A stretch of 64,000 bases of DNA from CAYMSF01 sp964392985 (GTDB lineage Bacteria > Verrucomicrobiota > Lentisphaeria > Victivallales > Victivallaceae). Position 1 is the first letter of the stretch, and the number at the start of each line of letters is the position of its first letter. This document shows positions 1-10,009 of this stretch, piece after piece. Made by a program: the position numbers and the translations under genes. Below the pieces are notes generated by a model that was not told where the DNA came from, made no database searches, and saw nothing but the letters and a program-made list of their open reading frames with translations. The stretch lies in the NCBI GenBank assembly GCA_964392985.1, contig CAYMSF010000002.1, positions 1 to 64,000 on the forward strand. The letters are read 5' to 3'.

Positions 1-441
1 TCAAAAAATAAAAGTGAGGAAATTAATAAAATTCTCTCACGGAATTAAGATTATGTTAAACTTAAAAAGTTGTTTTTTTAATAAGGTTGCCTTTAAAAAC
101 AACAAACCAGTATTATATTATACACCAGTGATGGTTGTCCCCAAACACAGGGATGAACATTTTAATATATATGTATTAAGCGATAACGTAGAGGGACTGT
201 CGAAAGTTCGTCAGAGTTATTCAATTAGTATGGCAGTATTTGCCGGGTGTTGTTTCCCGGCTTGAATAGAGGGATTTAGCGAAGTGAATCATGTCAGGAA
301 TAATGTCGATGAAAGTTCTGGTTTGCCGGCTTGCCCGCAGATACATTATTTACAACAATGATTAATATTGTTAGTTAAATCCCGATTTCCCGCCATACAA
401 TTTTGGAAACATGTGAGCTTTCTGCTGTCGTTTGGACAGAG
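1..441. other. Left-edge region without a convincing gene
   Basis: No ORF here looks real. An 83-codon frame (14-265) would start on GTG without a Shine-Dalgarno sequence, is AT-rich and matches nothing I know, so it is not called. A 6-bp GC hairpin (GCCGGG 242-247, CCCGGC 256-261) follows it but lacks a T tract, so it is a poor terminator. The rarA promoter presumably lies in the last 150 bases, but no good -35/-10 pair is evident. Confidence 0.5.
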
Positions 442-1797
442 ATGGAACAACTCAATTTTGATATAAAATCGGCTTCTCCTTCAGCTATTTCAGAAAAAGA
501 TAGCGGAAATTTGCCGTTAGCCGCGCGTCTCAGACCGCGTTCTCTGGCAGATTATGCCGGACAGCAGCATTTGCTTGGTCATGGCAGATTATTGCGCCGC
601 GCCATTGATGCCGATCGTTTTACTTCAATCATTCTTTCCGGACCACCAGGCACTGGAAAGACCAGTCTGGCGGAAATTATTGCTCTTGTTACCGGGGCTG
701 AATTTGTCCGGCTCTCCGGCGTTACTTCCACCGTTGCCGACATCCGCCGCGAAATCACCATTGCCACACAACGGCGTGAAATTTCCAGAAGAAAAACCAT
801 TCTGTTTATAGATGAAATTCACCGTTTCAACCGGGCGCAACAGGATTCTTTGCTCCCGGACGTGGAAAATGGTAATATCCGTTTAATCGGCGCGACAACC
901 CATAATCCCCAGTTTTATGTTATTGGCGCATTGCTTTCGCGTTCTCTGGTATTTGCTCTCGAACCGCTTTCCAGTAACGACATTACCACGTTATTGCGGC
1001 GGGCGCTGACTGACAGCCAGGGGTTTCCTGAAAAGAAAATTAACATCGCTGAAGATGCCTTGAAATTTCTCGCGGAAATTTGTGAAGGCGATGCCAGAAA
1101 AGCGCTGAATGCTTTGGAAATTGCTGTTTTGACGACTCCTGCCGCTGACGATGGAGTGATTTCAATAGACTTGCCTGCCGCCGAAGAGTCAATCCAGCGT
1201 AAATTTATTAATTATGATGATGATGCTCATTATGACACCGCCAGCGCATTCATAAAAAGTATGCGCGGCAGCGATCCCGATGCGGCTATCTACTGGCTGG
1301 CAAAAATGCTTCATGCCGGTGAAGATATACGGTTTATTGCCCGGAGAATTGCGATTTTTGCCTCAGAAGATGTGGGCAATGCCGACCCGCGGGCATTGCC
1401 GCTGGCCGTAAACGCCATGCAGGCAATTGAGATGATTGGCATGCCGGAAGCACGGATAATTCTGGCTCAGGCGGTAACCTTTTGCGCTACGGCTCCGAAA
1501 AGCAATGCATCCTATACTGCCATTGATGCGGCAATGGAGGATGTGAAAAAAGAAAGAATTCAACCGGTCCCGCTTAATTTACGTGACCCGCATTCAAGCA
1601 GTGCGTCAAAAGATTCAACTCTCCCCGGATACAAATACCCGCATGATTATGCCGGGTCGTATGTCGCGCAAGACTATCTCGGGGTAAATAAAAGTTACTA
1701 CCTCCCTGCCGGCATCGGCTATGAGGAAAAAATTAAAGAAAGGATGAATTATTGGAAACAGTTCCGTACAGAGGGGACACGACAAAACCATGCATAA
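442..1797 (+). CDS. rarA: Replication-associated recombination protein A (AAA+ ATPase)
   Basis: RarA/MgsA/Mgs1-type clamp-loader-like AAA+ ATPase, which acts at stalled replication forks with SSB. The N-terminus has the family hallmark PLAARLRPRSLADYAGQQHLLG. It is followed by Walker A GPPGTGKT (about residues 70-77 from this start) and Walker B ILFIDEIHRF with the RarA-typical HRF after the DEI. The C-terminal tetramerisation part includes the AxEDVGNADPRAL segment and a PHDYAGSYVAQDYL-like tail. The ATG at 442 gives 451 aa, close to E. coli RarA (447); an upstream in-frame TTG at 403 has no ribosome site and would add residues homologues lack. The gene overlaps the next by 8 bases, so they are probably cotranscribed. 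Confidence 0.95.
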   Translation: MEQLNFDIKSASPSAISEKDSGNLPLAARLRPRSLADYAGQQHLLGHGRLLRRAIDADRFTSIILSGPPGTGKTSLAEIIALVTGAEFVRLSGVTSTVADIRREITIATQRREISRRKTILFIDEIHRFNRAQQDSLLPDVENGNIRLIGATTHNPQFYVIGALLSRSLVFALEPLSSNDITTLLRRALTDSQGFPEKKINIAEDALKFLAEICEGDARKALNALEIAVLTTPAADDGVISIDLPAAEESIQRKFINYDDDAHYDTASAFIKSMRGSDPDAAIYWLAKMLHAGEDIRFIARRIAIFASEDVGNADPRALPLAVNAMQAIEMIGMPEARIILAQAVTFCATAPKSNASYTAIDAAMEDVKKERIQPVPLNLRDPHSSSASKDSTLPGYKYPHDYAGSYVAQDYLGVNKSYYLPAGIGYEEKIKERMNYWKQFRTEGTRQNHA

Positions 1798-2377
1798 AGC
1801 TCATGAAAAATCAACTTTACGGAGCAAATGCCTGTCAAATCGTAAAACCTTGACTTCGGAATATAGAAAAAACGCTGATGTTAAAATCAGAAATCTCCTC
1901 GCCGGAATGGCGGAAATAAAAGACGAAAAAAATTTGGCGGCTTTTATTTCAGACGGTTTTGAACCGGATTTATGCCCGCTTCTTAACGAATGTCTTCATT
2001 CCGGGAAAAAAATTTTTCTGCCCCGCTCAACTGGTGGCATGAACGATTACGAAATGACAGAGATTAATGATTTAACAACAGAGTTGGTACAGGGCAGATA
2101 TGGGATCATGGAACCGGCATCGGGTTTGCCAGCAGTGGAAATGTTGCCGACGCAACAAATTGTCTGGTTGATACCGTTTGTCGGTTATGATGAACATGGA
2201 ACGCGGCTTGGCCGCGGTAAAGGGGTCTATGACCGGTTACTGAAAAACAGTGGCGGGATTAGAATAGGTGTCGGATATCAATGTCAGAGGATTCCGGTGA
2301 TACCGGCGGAAATACATGACTGTCCTCTGGACATCGTGGTAACCGAATCAGGCATTGTCAGATTTAACAAACATTAA
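1790..2377 (+). CDS. 5-formyltetrahydrofolate cyclo-ligase
   Basis: ATP-dependent enzyme converting 5-formyl-THF to 5,10-methenyl-THF in the cytosolic one-carbon pool. The 195-aa length matches the family. The diagnostic C-terminal block GYDEHGTRLGRGKGVYDRLL (ATP/phosphate loop) is intact, followed by the usual VGYQCQ...P.E.HDxPLD.VVTE segment. The N-terminal basic R..LS..YR pattern for folate binding is also visible. The start codon lies inside the 3' end of rarA, and RNase Y starts 17 bases after the stop, suggesting one transcript of three genes. Confidence 0.93.
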   Translation: MHKAHEKSTLRSKCLSNRKTLTSEYRKNADVKIRNLLAGMAEIKDEKNLAAFISDGFEPDLCPLLNECLHSGKKIFLPRSTGGMNDYEMTEINDLTTELVQGRYGIMEPASGLPAVEMLPTQQIVWLIPFVGYDEHGTRLGRGKGVYDRLLKNSGGIRIGVGYQCQRIPVIPAEIHDCPLDIVVTESGIVRFNKH

Positions 2378-2394
2378 ACAAGAAAGACGCAATC

Positions 2395-3948
2395 ATGAAA
2401 GAAGTTATTTATGCAGTCATCGGACTTGCCGTTGGCGGTGTAATCGGCTGTGTAGTCAGTTTTATTTTTCAAAAACTGCAACGCAATTCAGCATCCCGCT
2501 CGGCAGATAAAATCAGAGTGGATGCCGAAAAAGAGGCCGAACACATCAAGCGCGAAGCCAAAGTTACCGCCAAAAGCGAATTGCTCAAGTTAAAAGAGGA
2601 ATTCGAAGTGGAACTGAAAGAACGCCGCCGGGAACAACTCAACTCGGAAAAAAGGATCAGCCAGCGCGAGGAAAATCTCGAGAAGAAAAATGACGTCATA
2701 GAAGGACGTTTAAAAGTTATTGAGCGCAAGGATAAAGAGCTTGACTCAATGCGCGAACGCCTGGCCAATCGCGAGCAGGATTTGCAACAGAAAATTTCCA
2801 GACAAATTGATGAACTGGAACGCATTGCAATGCTCGACCGCGAAACCGCACAGCAGATACTGATGGAAAAACTCAAAAATGAGGTAAAAAACGAGTCAGG
2901 AATCGCCATTCGCGATTTACTCGAAGAAGCAAAACAGAAGGCGGAAAAAGAGGCCAGACGTATCCTTACTTACGCAATCCAGCGTTACGCGTCTGACTGC
3001 ACTTACGAACGAACCACTGCCACTATTCCGCTCCCTAGTGATGAAATGAAGGGTAGAATCATCGGTCGTGAAGGCCGGAATATTCGCGCCCTTGAGGCCG
3101 CTACCGGCGTCAGTATTCTGATTGATGACACTCCGGAAGCCGTTGTTATTTCATGCTTTGACCCCATCCGTAAGGAAGTTGCCAGACGATTGCTGGAACG
3201 GCTTATCGGTGACGGTCGCATTCATCCGACACGAATTGAAGAATTAGTCAAAAAATTGCAGAAAGAGATTGAAGACGATGTCTTTTCCGCCGGCGAAGCT
3301 GCCGTGCTTGAAACCGGTATTCAAGGCGTTTCCCCGCAAGTTATCAAACTGCTGGGCAGACTTAAATACCGTTACAGTTTTTCGCAGAATGTATTACAAC
3401 ATTCGTTGGAATGCGCCTACTTTATGGGCATAATCGCTTCAGAGCTCGGTCTTGATGAACAAAAAGCGAAACGTATCGGGTTGTTCCATGATATCGGCAA
3501 AGCTATAGACCATGAAGTTGAAGGTTCACATGCCGCCATCGGCGCTGACTTCCTGAGAAAGCATAACGAAGCCAAAGATGTAATTGGCGCTGTCGCCGCA
3601 CATCATGGTGAAGTGGAAGCAACTAATCTGTATGACATTTTGATTAATGCCTGTGATACCTTGAGCGCATCGCGCCCGGGAGCACGCAGTGAAACAACTG
3701 AATTATATTTGAGAAGACTTGAGCAACTCGAAACAATAGCTCACGAATTCCAGGGCGTTGAAAGTTGCTTCGCGCTACAGGCCGGACGTGAAGTAAGAGT
3801 TGTCGTTGTTCCGGAAAAAGTTTCTGAAGGCGAAGCTCAAGTGCTTGCCAGAGATATTTGTCTGCGCGTTGAAAAAGAGATGAACTATCCGGGACAGATT
3901 AAAGTTACAATTATTCGCGAAACCCGCTCGGTGGATTACGCTAAATAG
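2395..3948 (+). CDS. rny: Ribonuclease Y
   Basis: Membrane-anchored endoribonuclease that initiates mRNA decay. The 517-aa architecture is canonical: an N-terminal membrane segment (VIYAVIGLAVGGVIGCVVSFIF); a long charged coiled coil to about residue 190; a KH domain with the GRIIGREGRNIRALE loop (about residues 217-231); and an HD domain with HSLE and the metal-binding HD of GLFHDIGKAID. The C-terminus has the family's VIRETRS.DYAK ending. It is third in the rarA operon, and a GC hairpin follows about 60 bases after the stop. Confidence 0.97.
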   Translation: MKEVIYAVIGLAVGGVIGCVVSFIFQKLQRNSASRSADKIRVDAEKEAEHIKREAKVTAKSELLKLKEEFEVELKERRREQLNSEKRISQREENLEKKNDVIEGRLKVIERKDKELDSMRERLANREQDLQQKISRQIDELERIAMLDRETAQQILMEKLKNEVKNESGIAIRDLLEEAKQKAEKEARRILTYAIQRYASDCTYERTTATIPLPSDEMKGRIIGREGRNIRALEAATGVSILIDDTPEAVVISCFDPIRKEVARRLLERLIGDGRIHPTRIEELVKKLQKEIEDDVFSAGEAAVLETGIQGVSPQVIKLLGRLKYRYSFSQNVLQHSLECAYFMGIIASELGLDEQKAKRIGLFHDIGKAIDHEVEGSHAAIGADFLRKHNEAKDVIGAVAAHHGEVEATNLYDILINACDTLSASRPGARSETTELYLRRLEQLETIAHEFQGVESCFALQAGREVRVVVVPEKVSEGEAQVLARDICLRVEKEMNYPGQIKVTIIRETRSVDYAK

Positions 3949-4010
3949 TTTGTTTCTCTAATCAAATGTACTCGGTTCCTTTTGATGTGAATTTAATTTC
4001 TGAGTTCATT

Positions 4011-4040
4011 GACGGGATTAACGTCCCGTCTTCCTTTATT
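4011..4040 (+). terminator. Possible terminator after rny
   Basis: A 7-bp perfect stem (GACGGGA / TCCCGTC) with a 6-base loop spans 4011-4030 and is followed by TTCCTTTATT. The T tract is interrupted, so strength is uncertain, but the position between rny and the ABC operon is appropriate. Confidence 0.45.
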
Positions 4041-4074
4041 GTATTATGAACTTTTGAGCACAATCGGGTGAAAA

Positions 4075-5196
4075 ATGGTTTCATTGGCACGGTCAGGATT
4101 GATACATGAATGGCGTCGCTATCTGGCGGCGGTATTCGCGTTGGGATTTTCGGCATTGCTGATATATATCCAAACCGGTCTTATGTTAGGTTTTTCATTG
4201 CAGATGACGGCGATTTTGAATAACTCACGTGCCGACATCTGGGTGTCGGACATGAATTTAAAAACCTTTGAATGGGGCGCAAATGTCGATCAGAAACAGG
4301 AATTTTACCTGCGCATGCACCCGGAAATTGCCTCAATAAAACCGTTCCTGCGGACCTGGGCGGGAGGCATGACCGAAGACGGGGAATACCTCTGGTTTCC
4401 ACTCTTCGGTGTTGAGACGGACAAAGATTGTCTGTTGATGCCGGATTATTTTATGGATAAATTTGCCACGCTTCTGGATGAACCGATGACAGTTGTCGTG
4501 GATCGCTCATTTTCAAAAAACCTGAACCTTAAGGTCGGAGACTATACCGAAGTCAATAAAAAAAGGGTAAAAATAGTAGGACTTGCCGATGGCTACAAAA
4601 ACGACCGCAGTGGGTTTGTATTCTGCTCTATTCAAACCTTTCAGACGATAACACCATATATTCAGGTTCAATATCTGATGGTCAAATTAAAAAAACCGGA
4701 GATGGCTGAAGTCGTTGCGGAAGAACTGAACAAATCCTGGTGGAAGAATTCCAAAATGAAAGTGTGGACAAAGAAAGATTTGTTCTGGCAATCACAACGC
4801 TGGCAGTTGCTGGAGTCACCAAACAGTTTGACTTTCATTTTTTTATCTTTGCTGGCGCTGTTTATCGGTATTGCCATAACCAATCAATCCCTGCGGGCGG
4901 CATTGTTGGCTTCACTGAATGAATATGCCGCACTGCGGGCGTTAGGTGTGTCAAAACGTTCCCTCGCCATGGTTGTGTTGGAACAATCTTTATGGGTGGG
5001 GTTGGCCGGGTTGGTTATTGCCTGGATAATGACTTTTATCTTTTCATTTATCGCCATTTACTATAAACTGGCATTTGAAATACCATTGTGGTTTATATTG
5101 ATATCGACTGTATGTCTGCTGTTCGTATCGCTTATTTCAGGCTTGCTTTCACTAATGGTGCTTTACAAAACTGAACCGGCGGAGTTGTTGCGATGA
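4075..5196 (+). CDS. ABC transporter permease, FtsX/DevC type
   Basis: Inner-membrane permease of a MacB/DevC-like exporter. The 373-aa protein has one N-terminal membrane helix (about residues 15-40) and a large periplasmic domain (about 45-255). Three C-terminal helices follow (about 255-280, 305-330, 340-365), interrupted by the characteristic ALRALGVSKRSLA cytoplasmic loop. This is the FtsX-like topology. It overlaps the ATPase gene by 4 bases. With that ATPase and the membrane fusion protein it forms a DevCAB-like set, which in other bacteria exports lipids, glycolipids or peptides. No outer-membrane partner is encoded here and the substrate is unknown. Confidence 0.85.
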   Translation: MVSLARSGLIHEWRRYLAAVFALGFSALLIYIQTGLMLGFSLQMTAILNNSRADIWVSDMNLKTFEWGANVDQKQEFYLRMHPEIASIKPFLRTWAGGMTEDGEYLWFPLFGVETDKDCLLMPDYFMDKFATLLDEPMTVVVDRSFSKNLNLKVGDYTEVNKKRVKIVGLADGYKNDRSGFVFCSIQTFQTITPYIQVQYLMVKLKKPEMAEVVAEELNKSWWKNSKMKVWTKKDLFWQSQRWQLLESPNSLTFIFLSLLALFIGIAITNQSLRAALLASLNEYAALRALGVSKRSLAMVVLEQSLWVGLAGLVIAWIMTFIFSFIAIYYKLAFEIPLWFILISTVCLLFVSLISGLLSLMVLYKTEPAELLR

Positions 5197-5909
5197 GTAA
5201 TGATCAAGAATTAAAACCTTCAATATTGGTGAAGAACGTTAAACGTTCTTATGGTAGCGGCAAAGTGATAAATCACGTTTTAAAAGGCAATACTTTTGAT
5301 CTTTTCCCGGGTAAACTGACGTTGATTATGGGACCTTCCGGCTCAGGAAAAAGTACATTGCTTTCAGTAATCAGCGGATTGCTGCGTCCTGACTCCGGCA
5401 GCGTGTGTGCTAATGGCACCGACATTTGGAAACTATCGCCAAAGGAAATAGAACGGTTCCGCCTCCACAATTTCGGCTTTATTTTTCAAGGTTTTAATCT
5501 TTTTGCATCGTTGACCGCCAAACAGCAGATATTGATTCTGCTTAAATATCTTGACAGGGATATGGATGAGGCCGAAACCGTGGCAACAGATATTCTTACC
5601 GAGGTAGGATTAAAAAAAGCAATGAATTTACGTCCGGCACAACTGTCAGGAGGAGAAAAACAGCGCGTTGCCATTGCGAGGGCTCTGGCTAAACGACCGG
5701 CGTTCCTTTTTGCAGATGAACCCACCAGTGCTCTGGATAAAGAAAATGGTCAAGTTGTCATCAGTTTGTTGCATAAAGCGGCGAAAATTCACGGAACTAC
5801 TATTTTCGCCGTATCTCATGACCCGCGGTTGCTGCCGCATGCCGACCGGGTGATATTGATCGAAGACGGAATTATTACCAAAGACGAAATAGGAGAAAAA
5901 TCAAAATGA
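5193..5909 (+). CDS. ABC transporter ATP-binding protein (LolD/DevA/MacB type)
   Basis: Cytosolic ATPase of the exporter, 238 aa. Walker A GPSGSGKST (about residues 47-55), Q-loop region FIFQGFNLF, signature LSGGEKQR, Walker B FLFADEPTSALD and the H-loop AVSHDPR are all present, so the subunit should be catalytically competent. The extended phrase IARALAKRPAFLFADEPTSALD places it in the LolD/DevA/MacB subgroup. It overlaps both neighbours by 4 bases, which argues for translational coupling of permease, ATPase and fusion protein. Confidence 0.93.
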   Translation: MSNDQELKPSILVKNVKRSYGSGKVINHVLKGNTFDLFPGKLTLIMGPSGSGKSTLLSVISGLLRPDSGSVCANGTDIWKLSPKEIERFRLHNFGFIFQGFNLFASLTAKQQILILLKYLDRDMDEAETVATDILTEVGLKKAMNLRPAQLSGGEKQRVAIARALAKRPAFLFADEPTSALDKENGQVVISLLHKAAKIHGTTIFAVSHDPRLLPHADRVILIEDGIITKDEIGEKSK

Positions 5910-6847
5910 GAAAAAAATCAAAAAAGATGGCTGTTATCGTAACGTCAATCATGCTGCTATTGATCGCCGGCGGACTGTGGACGTATTACATTTATAATCA
6001 AAAACCGAAGAAGCCAGTCAGAAATTATAACGCCTTAACGGATTCTCCATATATCGCTTTTGCCCGGGGCAGAATAGATGTCGACGGAAGCGTTGTAAAA
6101 CTTTCTGCAAGCAAGGATGGTGTTTTGAAAGATTTACTCGTCGAGGAAGGCGAGAAAGTCAAAAAAGGTCAACCGTTATGTAAACTGGATGATATTAAAG
6201 AAAAACTTAATCTGGCTTATTGTAAAGCAGAAGCGGAACTAGCGCTACGAAAAACAGGTCCGCTCAAGGTTTCACTGGAGGCCGCCGAGCGTGAGAAAAA
6301 ACGTAGTGAAAGTTTGATCCGGCAGGACGTAATTTCCCGGCAGCGCTGGGATGAAACTAACGACCTCGTCGGACATTTGTCAGCACAAATACAGGTTGCC
6401 GAGGCTGAAGCGCAAGTAGCAATCGCACGTCAAAAGCAAGCAGAATACGATATGGAGTTAAAGATTATCCGTGCTCCGGCTGATGGCAAAATTTTGCGTT
6501 GTGATGCCAGGCCCGGTTATGGCATCAGTACTTTGAACGTAACCGTGTTATTTCTGTTTGTTCCGGAAGGTCAATTTATCGTCAGGGCAGAAGTGGAAGA
6601 AAAATTTATAAAATCAATAAAACTGGGAACCGTTGCCGATATTATCCCGGATTCAGATGAAACCAAAACATATTCCGCTAAAGTTATAAAAATGGGCAGT
6701 TATCTCGGTCCTAAACGGCTTTCTTTTGACGAACCTCAAGAGAAAAACGATGTCAGAACAACAGAATGTATTCTGGCAATTAATGAGAAAGACCTGATTC
6801 TCGGTCAACGTGTGCTGGTAAAATTCAAAAAGCCTGAAAAAAAATAA
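5906..6847 (+). CDS. HlyD/DevB-family membrane fusion protein
   Basis: Periplasmic adaptor of the ABC exporter, 313 aa. It has a short cytosolic basic tail and one membrane anchor (about residues 10-27), then the first lipoyl half-motif (SKDGVLKDLLVEEGEKVKKGQPLCKLDD), an alpha-helical hairpin rich in Ala/Glu/Lys, and the second lipoyl half (IIRAPADGKILRCDARPGYG). A beta-barrel region follows to the C-terminus. It is shorter than HlyD, with a hairpin typical of DevB-like adaptors. Being last in a 4-base-overlap operon supports the pairing. Confidence 0.87.
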   Translation: MRKKSKKMAVIVTSIMLLLIAGGLWTYYIYNQKPKKPVRNYNALTDSPYIAFARGRIDVDGSVVKLSASKDGVLKDLLVEEGEKVKKGQPLCKLDDIKEKLNLAYCKAEAELALRKTGPLKVSLEAAEREKKRSESLIRQDVISRQRWDETNDLVGHLSAQIQVAEAEAQVAIARQKQAEYDMELKIIRAPADGKILRCDARPGYGISTLNVTVLFLFVPEGQFIVRAEVEEKFIKSIKLGTVADIIPDSDETKTYSAKVIKMGSYLGPKRLSFDEPQEKNDVRTTECILAINEKDLILGQRVLVKFKKPEKK

Positions 6848-6998
6848 TGGCGTAAACTTTGGGCGCTGGAATAATTTTCATTCAATGTGGAAACACCGTT
6901 GTCCGGATGCCCCGGTATAAAACATTCCAGAGTAGTCAGAAACTGGCAGGGAAATTGGATTTCAAAAAACGGCGGGCGCCGGTATATTTCGTTGCAAT

Positions 6999-8195
6999 CT
7001 AATATTGAACGGACATACTTTTAAAAGTGTGCCGGCCAGGTTGATCAGTTGGTACGTCTACCGGTTCCGCCCGGTCAGTCATTCCCCAGCGACGCGAAAA
7101 CGGCCAGAAAACAAAGCATGCTTTACCGACAATATTTTTCCGGGGTACTGTACCCCAGCGACGACTGTCAGAGCTGAACATAGAGTTATCCCCCATCATG
7201 AAGTAAGAGTCAGCCGGAATTTCAATAGTTGATTCGGAATCGCCGAGATATTCAGCAGGTTCGCCGCCAAGAAGATTCAAATGACCGTGATACCCGCCTT
7301 TGCCGCTATAGATTTTAGCAAATTTTGGCGAAAATTCTGTAATATCGCGAAATTTATCTTCATTCTTCGGTTTTATCCATAGCTTGTTATTGACAATTTT
7401 CAGTCTATCACCGGGAAGACCAACAAGACGCTTGATGTAATAATATCCATTATCCGCCAGTTTAATCCCCCCGCACACAATGCCTTCAGTGTTAAAAACC
7501 ACAATATCCCCGCGGGACAAACCGGTGAGATGATGTGAAAACCGGTCAACAAAAAGGTGATCGCCAAGCGAAAGCCAACCTTTACATAATTTTTCGCCAA
7601 GCGAATAAAACTTATCCGGCATCACTCCGGAATATTCAAATACCTTGACCGGCTCTCCCGGCAGCGTATAGCTCGTGTCGCCAATTACAAATGACGTTTT
7701 ATCAAACACACCGGAATTGTAGCGAACTGAATTATAATCAAAACGGCCAGCAGTTTTTATCGTTAAATCGGCATTTCTGGAGGCAAATAACGGATATGAA
7801 AGCATCGCCGGAAAACTGGATAAACGCTTACTGTCTGAGATAAAATGAATACCGTAAAGTGTCGGTTGCATCGAACTGGTCGGAATTTTGAATGGCTGTA
7901 AAAAAAGACCTCGAATACCGAATGCCACAACTACCGCAACCGCAATCACATCAAGATATTCCCGTAACAAAGGAAAGCTTTTTTTGGGCAGCACGCGAAG
8001 AATTGTGGTATTGGCATCATCTATGACTGCAGAAACATTTTCGGGAGTTGATCCAGACACAGCGTTTATCTGTTGGACTATCGTGTTTTTTTGTTTTTCG
8101 TTCAACAAGTCATCATCGACATGCAACAAGTACCGCCAGTGCGTGGTAAACTGTTTAACTCGCTTGTTGATGCCGTGTTTCTGCAAAAAAGACAT
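6999..8195 (-). CDS. lepB: Signal peptidase I
   Basis: Inner-membrane serine protease that removes Sec/Tat signal peptides. A membrane helix (YLDVIAVAVVVAFGIRGLFL) leads directly into box B, PFKIPTSSMQPTLYG, carrying the nucleophilic Ser. Box D (YIKRLVGLPGDRL) carries the general-base Lys, and box E is GDNSMFSSDSRRWG. At 398 aa it is longer than E. coli LepB (324): about 100 extra residues precede the catalytic helix and a long beta insertion separates Ser and Lys, as in several Bacteroidetes/PVC enzymes. It starts 5 bases after the lepA stop, the same lepA-lepB linkage known from E. coli. Confidence 0.93.
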   Translation of the reverse strand: MSFLQKHGINKRVKQFTTHWRYLLHVDDDLLNEKQKNTIVQQINAVSGSTPENVSAVIDDANTTILRVLPKKSFPLLREYLDVIAVAVVVAFGIRGLFLQPFKIPTSSMQPTLYGIHFISDSKRLSSFPAMLSYPLFASRNADLTIKTAGRFDYNSVRYNSGVFDKTSFVIGDTSYTLPGEPVKVFEYSGVMPDKFYSLGEKLCKGWLSLGDHLFVDRFSHHLTGLSRGDIVVFNTEGIVCGGIKLADNGYYYIKRLVGLPGDRLKIVNNKLWIKPKNEDKFRDITEFSPKFAKIYSGKGGYHGHLNLLGGEPAEYLGDSESTIEIPADSYFMMGDNSMFSSDSRRWGTVPRKNIVGKACFVFWPFSRRWGMTDRAEPVDVPTDQPGRHTFKSMSVQY

Positions 8196-8200
8196 ACGGA

Positions 8201-10009
8201 TTATTCCTCATCAGTAGTTTTAAGCACGGCGACAAACGCTTCCTGCGGGATACTGACATGCCCAACCTGTTTCATCCGTTTTTTGCCTTCTTTTTGTTTT
8301 TCCAGCAATTTACGTTTCCGGGTGATATCGCCGCCGTAGCATTTTGCAATCACGTTTTTACGCATTTGCCGGATCGTTTCCCGCGCTACAATTTTGCTGC
8401 CGATGCCTGCTTGAATCGCGATTTGGAACATATGCGGCGGGATTACGTCCCGCAATTTTTTCACCAGGGATTTACCGCGTGAATGTGCATGGTCAACGTG
8501 GACAATTGTCGAAAATGCATCAATCGGCTCACCATTAACCATAATATCCATTTTCACCAGTCTGTCGGCTCGATATCCGTGCGGTTCATAATCCAGACTT
8601 CCGTAACCACGGGTAATGGACTTTAGGCGGTCGTGAAAATCTATCAATATTTCCAGCATCGGCAGTTCCGCGGTGATAATTACGTGATGACCGTCAACCG
8701 ATGTGGTTGCGGTACAAATGCCGCGTTTGCCCATAATTAAATTCATTATGTCGCCGATGTAGGTGTTCGGCGACATAACCTTAGCCTTAATCAGCGGTTC
8801 TTCAATCCGGTCTATGGTTGACGGATCCGGCAGATGCACCGGGTTGTCAACTTCCACCATGGTTCCGTCTTTCATGTAAACATGATAAATAACGCTGGGG
8901 TAGGTGGCAATAATGTCCATATCATATTCGCGCCGCAACCGCTCCTGAATAATTTCCATGTGCAACAACCCGAGAAACCCGCAGCGGAATCCAAAACCAA
9001 GCGCCGCTGAAGATTCAGCTTGATAAATGAACGCAGAATCATTCAGCTGTAACTTACCCATACTCAACTTTAACTGTTCATAATCCGCCGTATCAATCGG
9101 GTAAATCCCGCTGAATACCATCGGTGTAACTTGACGGAATCCCGGCAACGCAGAGGAACAGGGCTGTTTTGCGTCTGTTATCGTATCGCCGATACGGGTA
9201 TCCGCCGGCGTCTTGATATTGGGAATAAAATAACCTACGGAACCGGTACTTAACATTTCGCACGGCTTCATATCCGGGCCAAAGTATCCAACTTCTTTAA
9301 CTTCGCTTTCTAAGCCGGTACTGAATAAACGCAATTTTGTGCCACGGGAAAAATCACCGTTGAAAATACGCACATAAGTTACGACTCCGCGATAAGCATC
9401 ATAATTTGAATCAAAAATCAAGGCGCTTGCGCCGGTGTCCTCAGTTGGTACCGGCGGCGGAATTAGTTTCACCACTGCTTCAAGCACTTCTTTCACGCCC
9501 GAACCATCCTTCGCGCTGATTAAAAATGCTTCTTCGCGCGGAATGGCCAGGACTTCCTCCATTTGCTGGTAGCAGAGCTCAACGTCAGCCGAGGGCATAT
9601 CAATTTTATTAATGAGCGGAATTACGGTCAGTTTCTGGTGAAATGCCAGGGTAACATTTGCAACGGTCTGAGCCTGGACGCCTTGTGTTGCATCAATTAA
9701 CAGTAAAGCTCCCTCGCAAGCCGAAAGCGCTCTGCTTACTTCGTAGGTAAAGTCAACATGTCCCGGGGTATCAATTAAATTCAGTTCATAAATGTTACCG
9801 TCGTCCGCGGGGTAATTCATTCGCACCGGGTGAGATTTAATGGTTATTCCGCGCTCGCGTTCCAAATCCATGTCATCAAGCACCTGCGCCTGCAAGTCCC
9901 GCTTATTGATTGTGTTCGTGATTTCGAGCAGACGATCAGCCAGGGTGGATTTACCGTGGTCAATGTGCGCAATAATAGAAAAATTTCTGATTAACTTCAG
10001 TTCTGCCAT
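8201..10009 (-). CDS. lepA: Elongation factor 4 (LepA)
   Basis: Ribosome-binding translational GTPase involved in initiation and elongation quality. The G motifs are complete: G1 AHIDHGKST, G2 RGITI, G3 DTPGH, G4 NKID, G5 SAKDG. The LepA-specific C-terminal domain ends with the conserved ...REKLLEKQKEGKKRMK-like stretch and VSIPQEAF. Its 602 aa matches the family (about 600). It lacks EF-G domain IV. It is upstream of lepB in a two-gene operon transcribed leftwards. Confidence 0.97.
   Translation of the reverse strand: MAELKLIRNFSIIAHIDHGKSTLADRLLEITNTINKRDLQAQVLDDMDLERERGITIKSHPVRMNYPADDGNIYELNLIDTPGHVDFTYEVSRALSACEGALLLIDATQGVQAQTVANVTLAFHQKLTVIPLINKIDMPSADVELCYQQMEEVLAIPREEAFLISAKDGSGVKEVLEAVVKLIPPPVPTEDTGASALIFDSNYDAYRGVVTYVRIFNGDFSRGTKLRLFSTGLESEVKEVGYFGPDMKPCEMLSTGSVGYFIPNIKTPADTRIGDTITDAKQPCSSALPGFRQVTPMVFSGIYPIDTADYEQLKLSMGKLQLNDSAFIYQAESSAALGFGFRCGFLGLLHMEIIQERLRREYDMDIIATYPSVIYHVYMKDGTMVEVDNPVHLPDPSTIDRIEEPLIKAKVMSPNTYIGDIMNLIMGKRGICTATTSVDGHHVIITAELPMLEILIDFHDRLKSITRGYGSLDYEPHGYRADRLVKMDIMVNGEPIDAFSTIVHVDHAHSRGKSLVKKLRDVIPPHMFQIAIQAGIGSKIVARETIRQMRKNVIAKCYGGDITRKRKLLEKQKEGKKRMKQVGHVSIPQEAFVAVLKTTDEE

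Noticed and set aside
14..265. 83-codon frame at the left edge
   Set aside because: GTG start with no ribosome site, no recognisable motif and AT-rich drift; nothing supports translation.
6955..6990. GC-rich hairpin followed by T run after lepB (leftwards)
   Set aside because: Only a 4-bp uninterrupted stem can be drawn, too weak to call a terminator.
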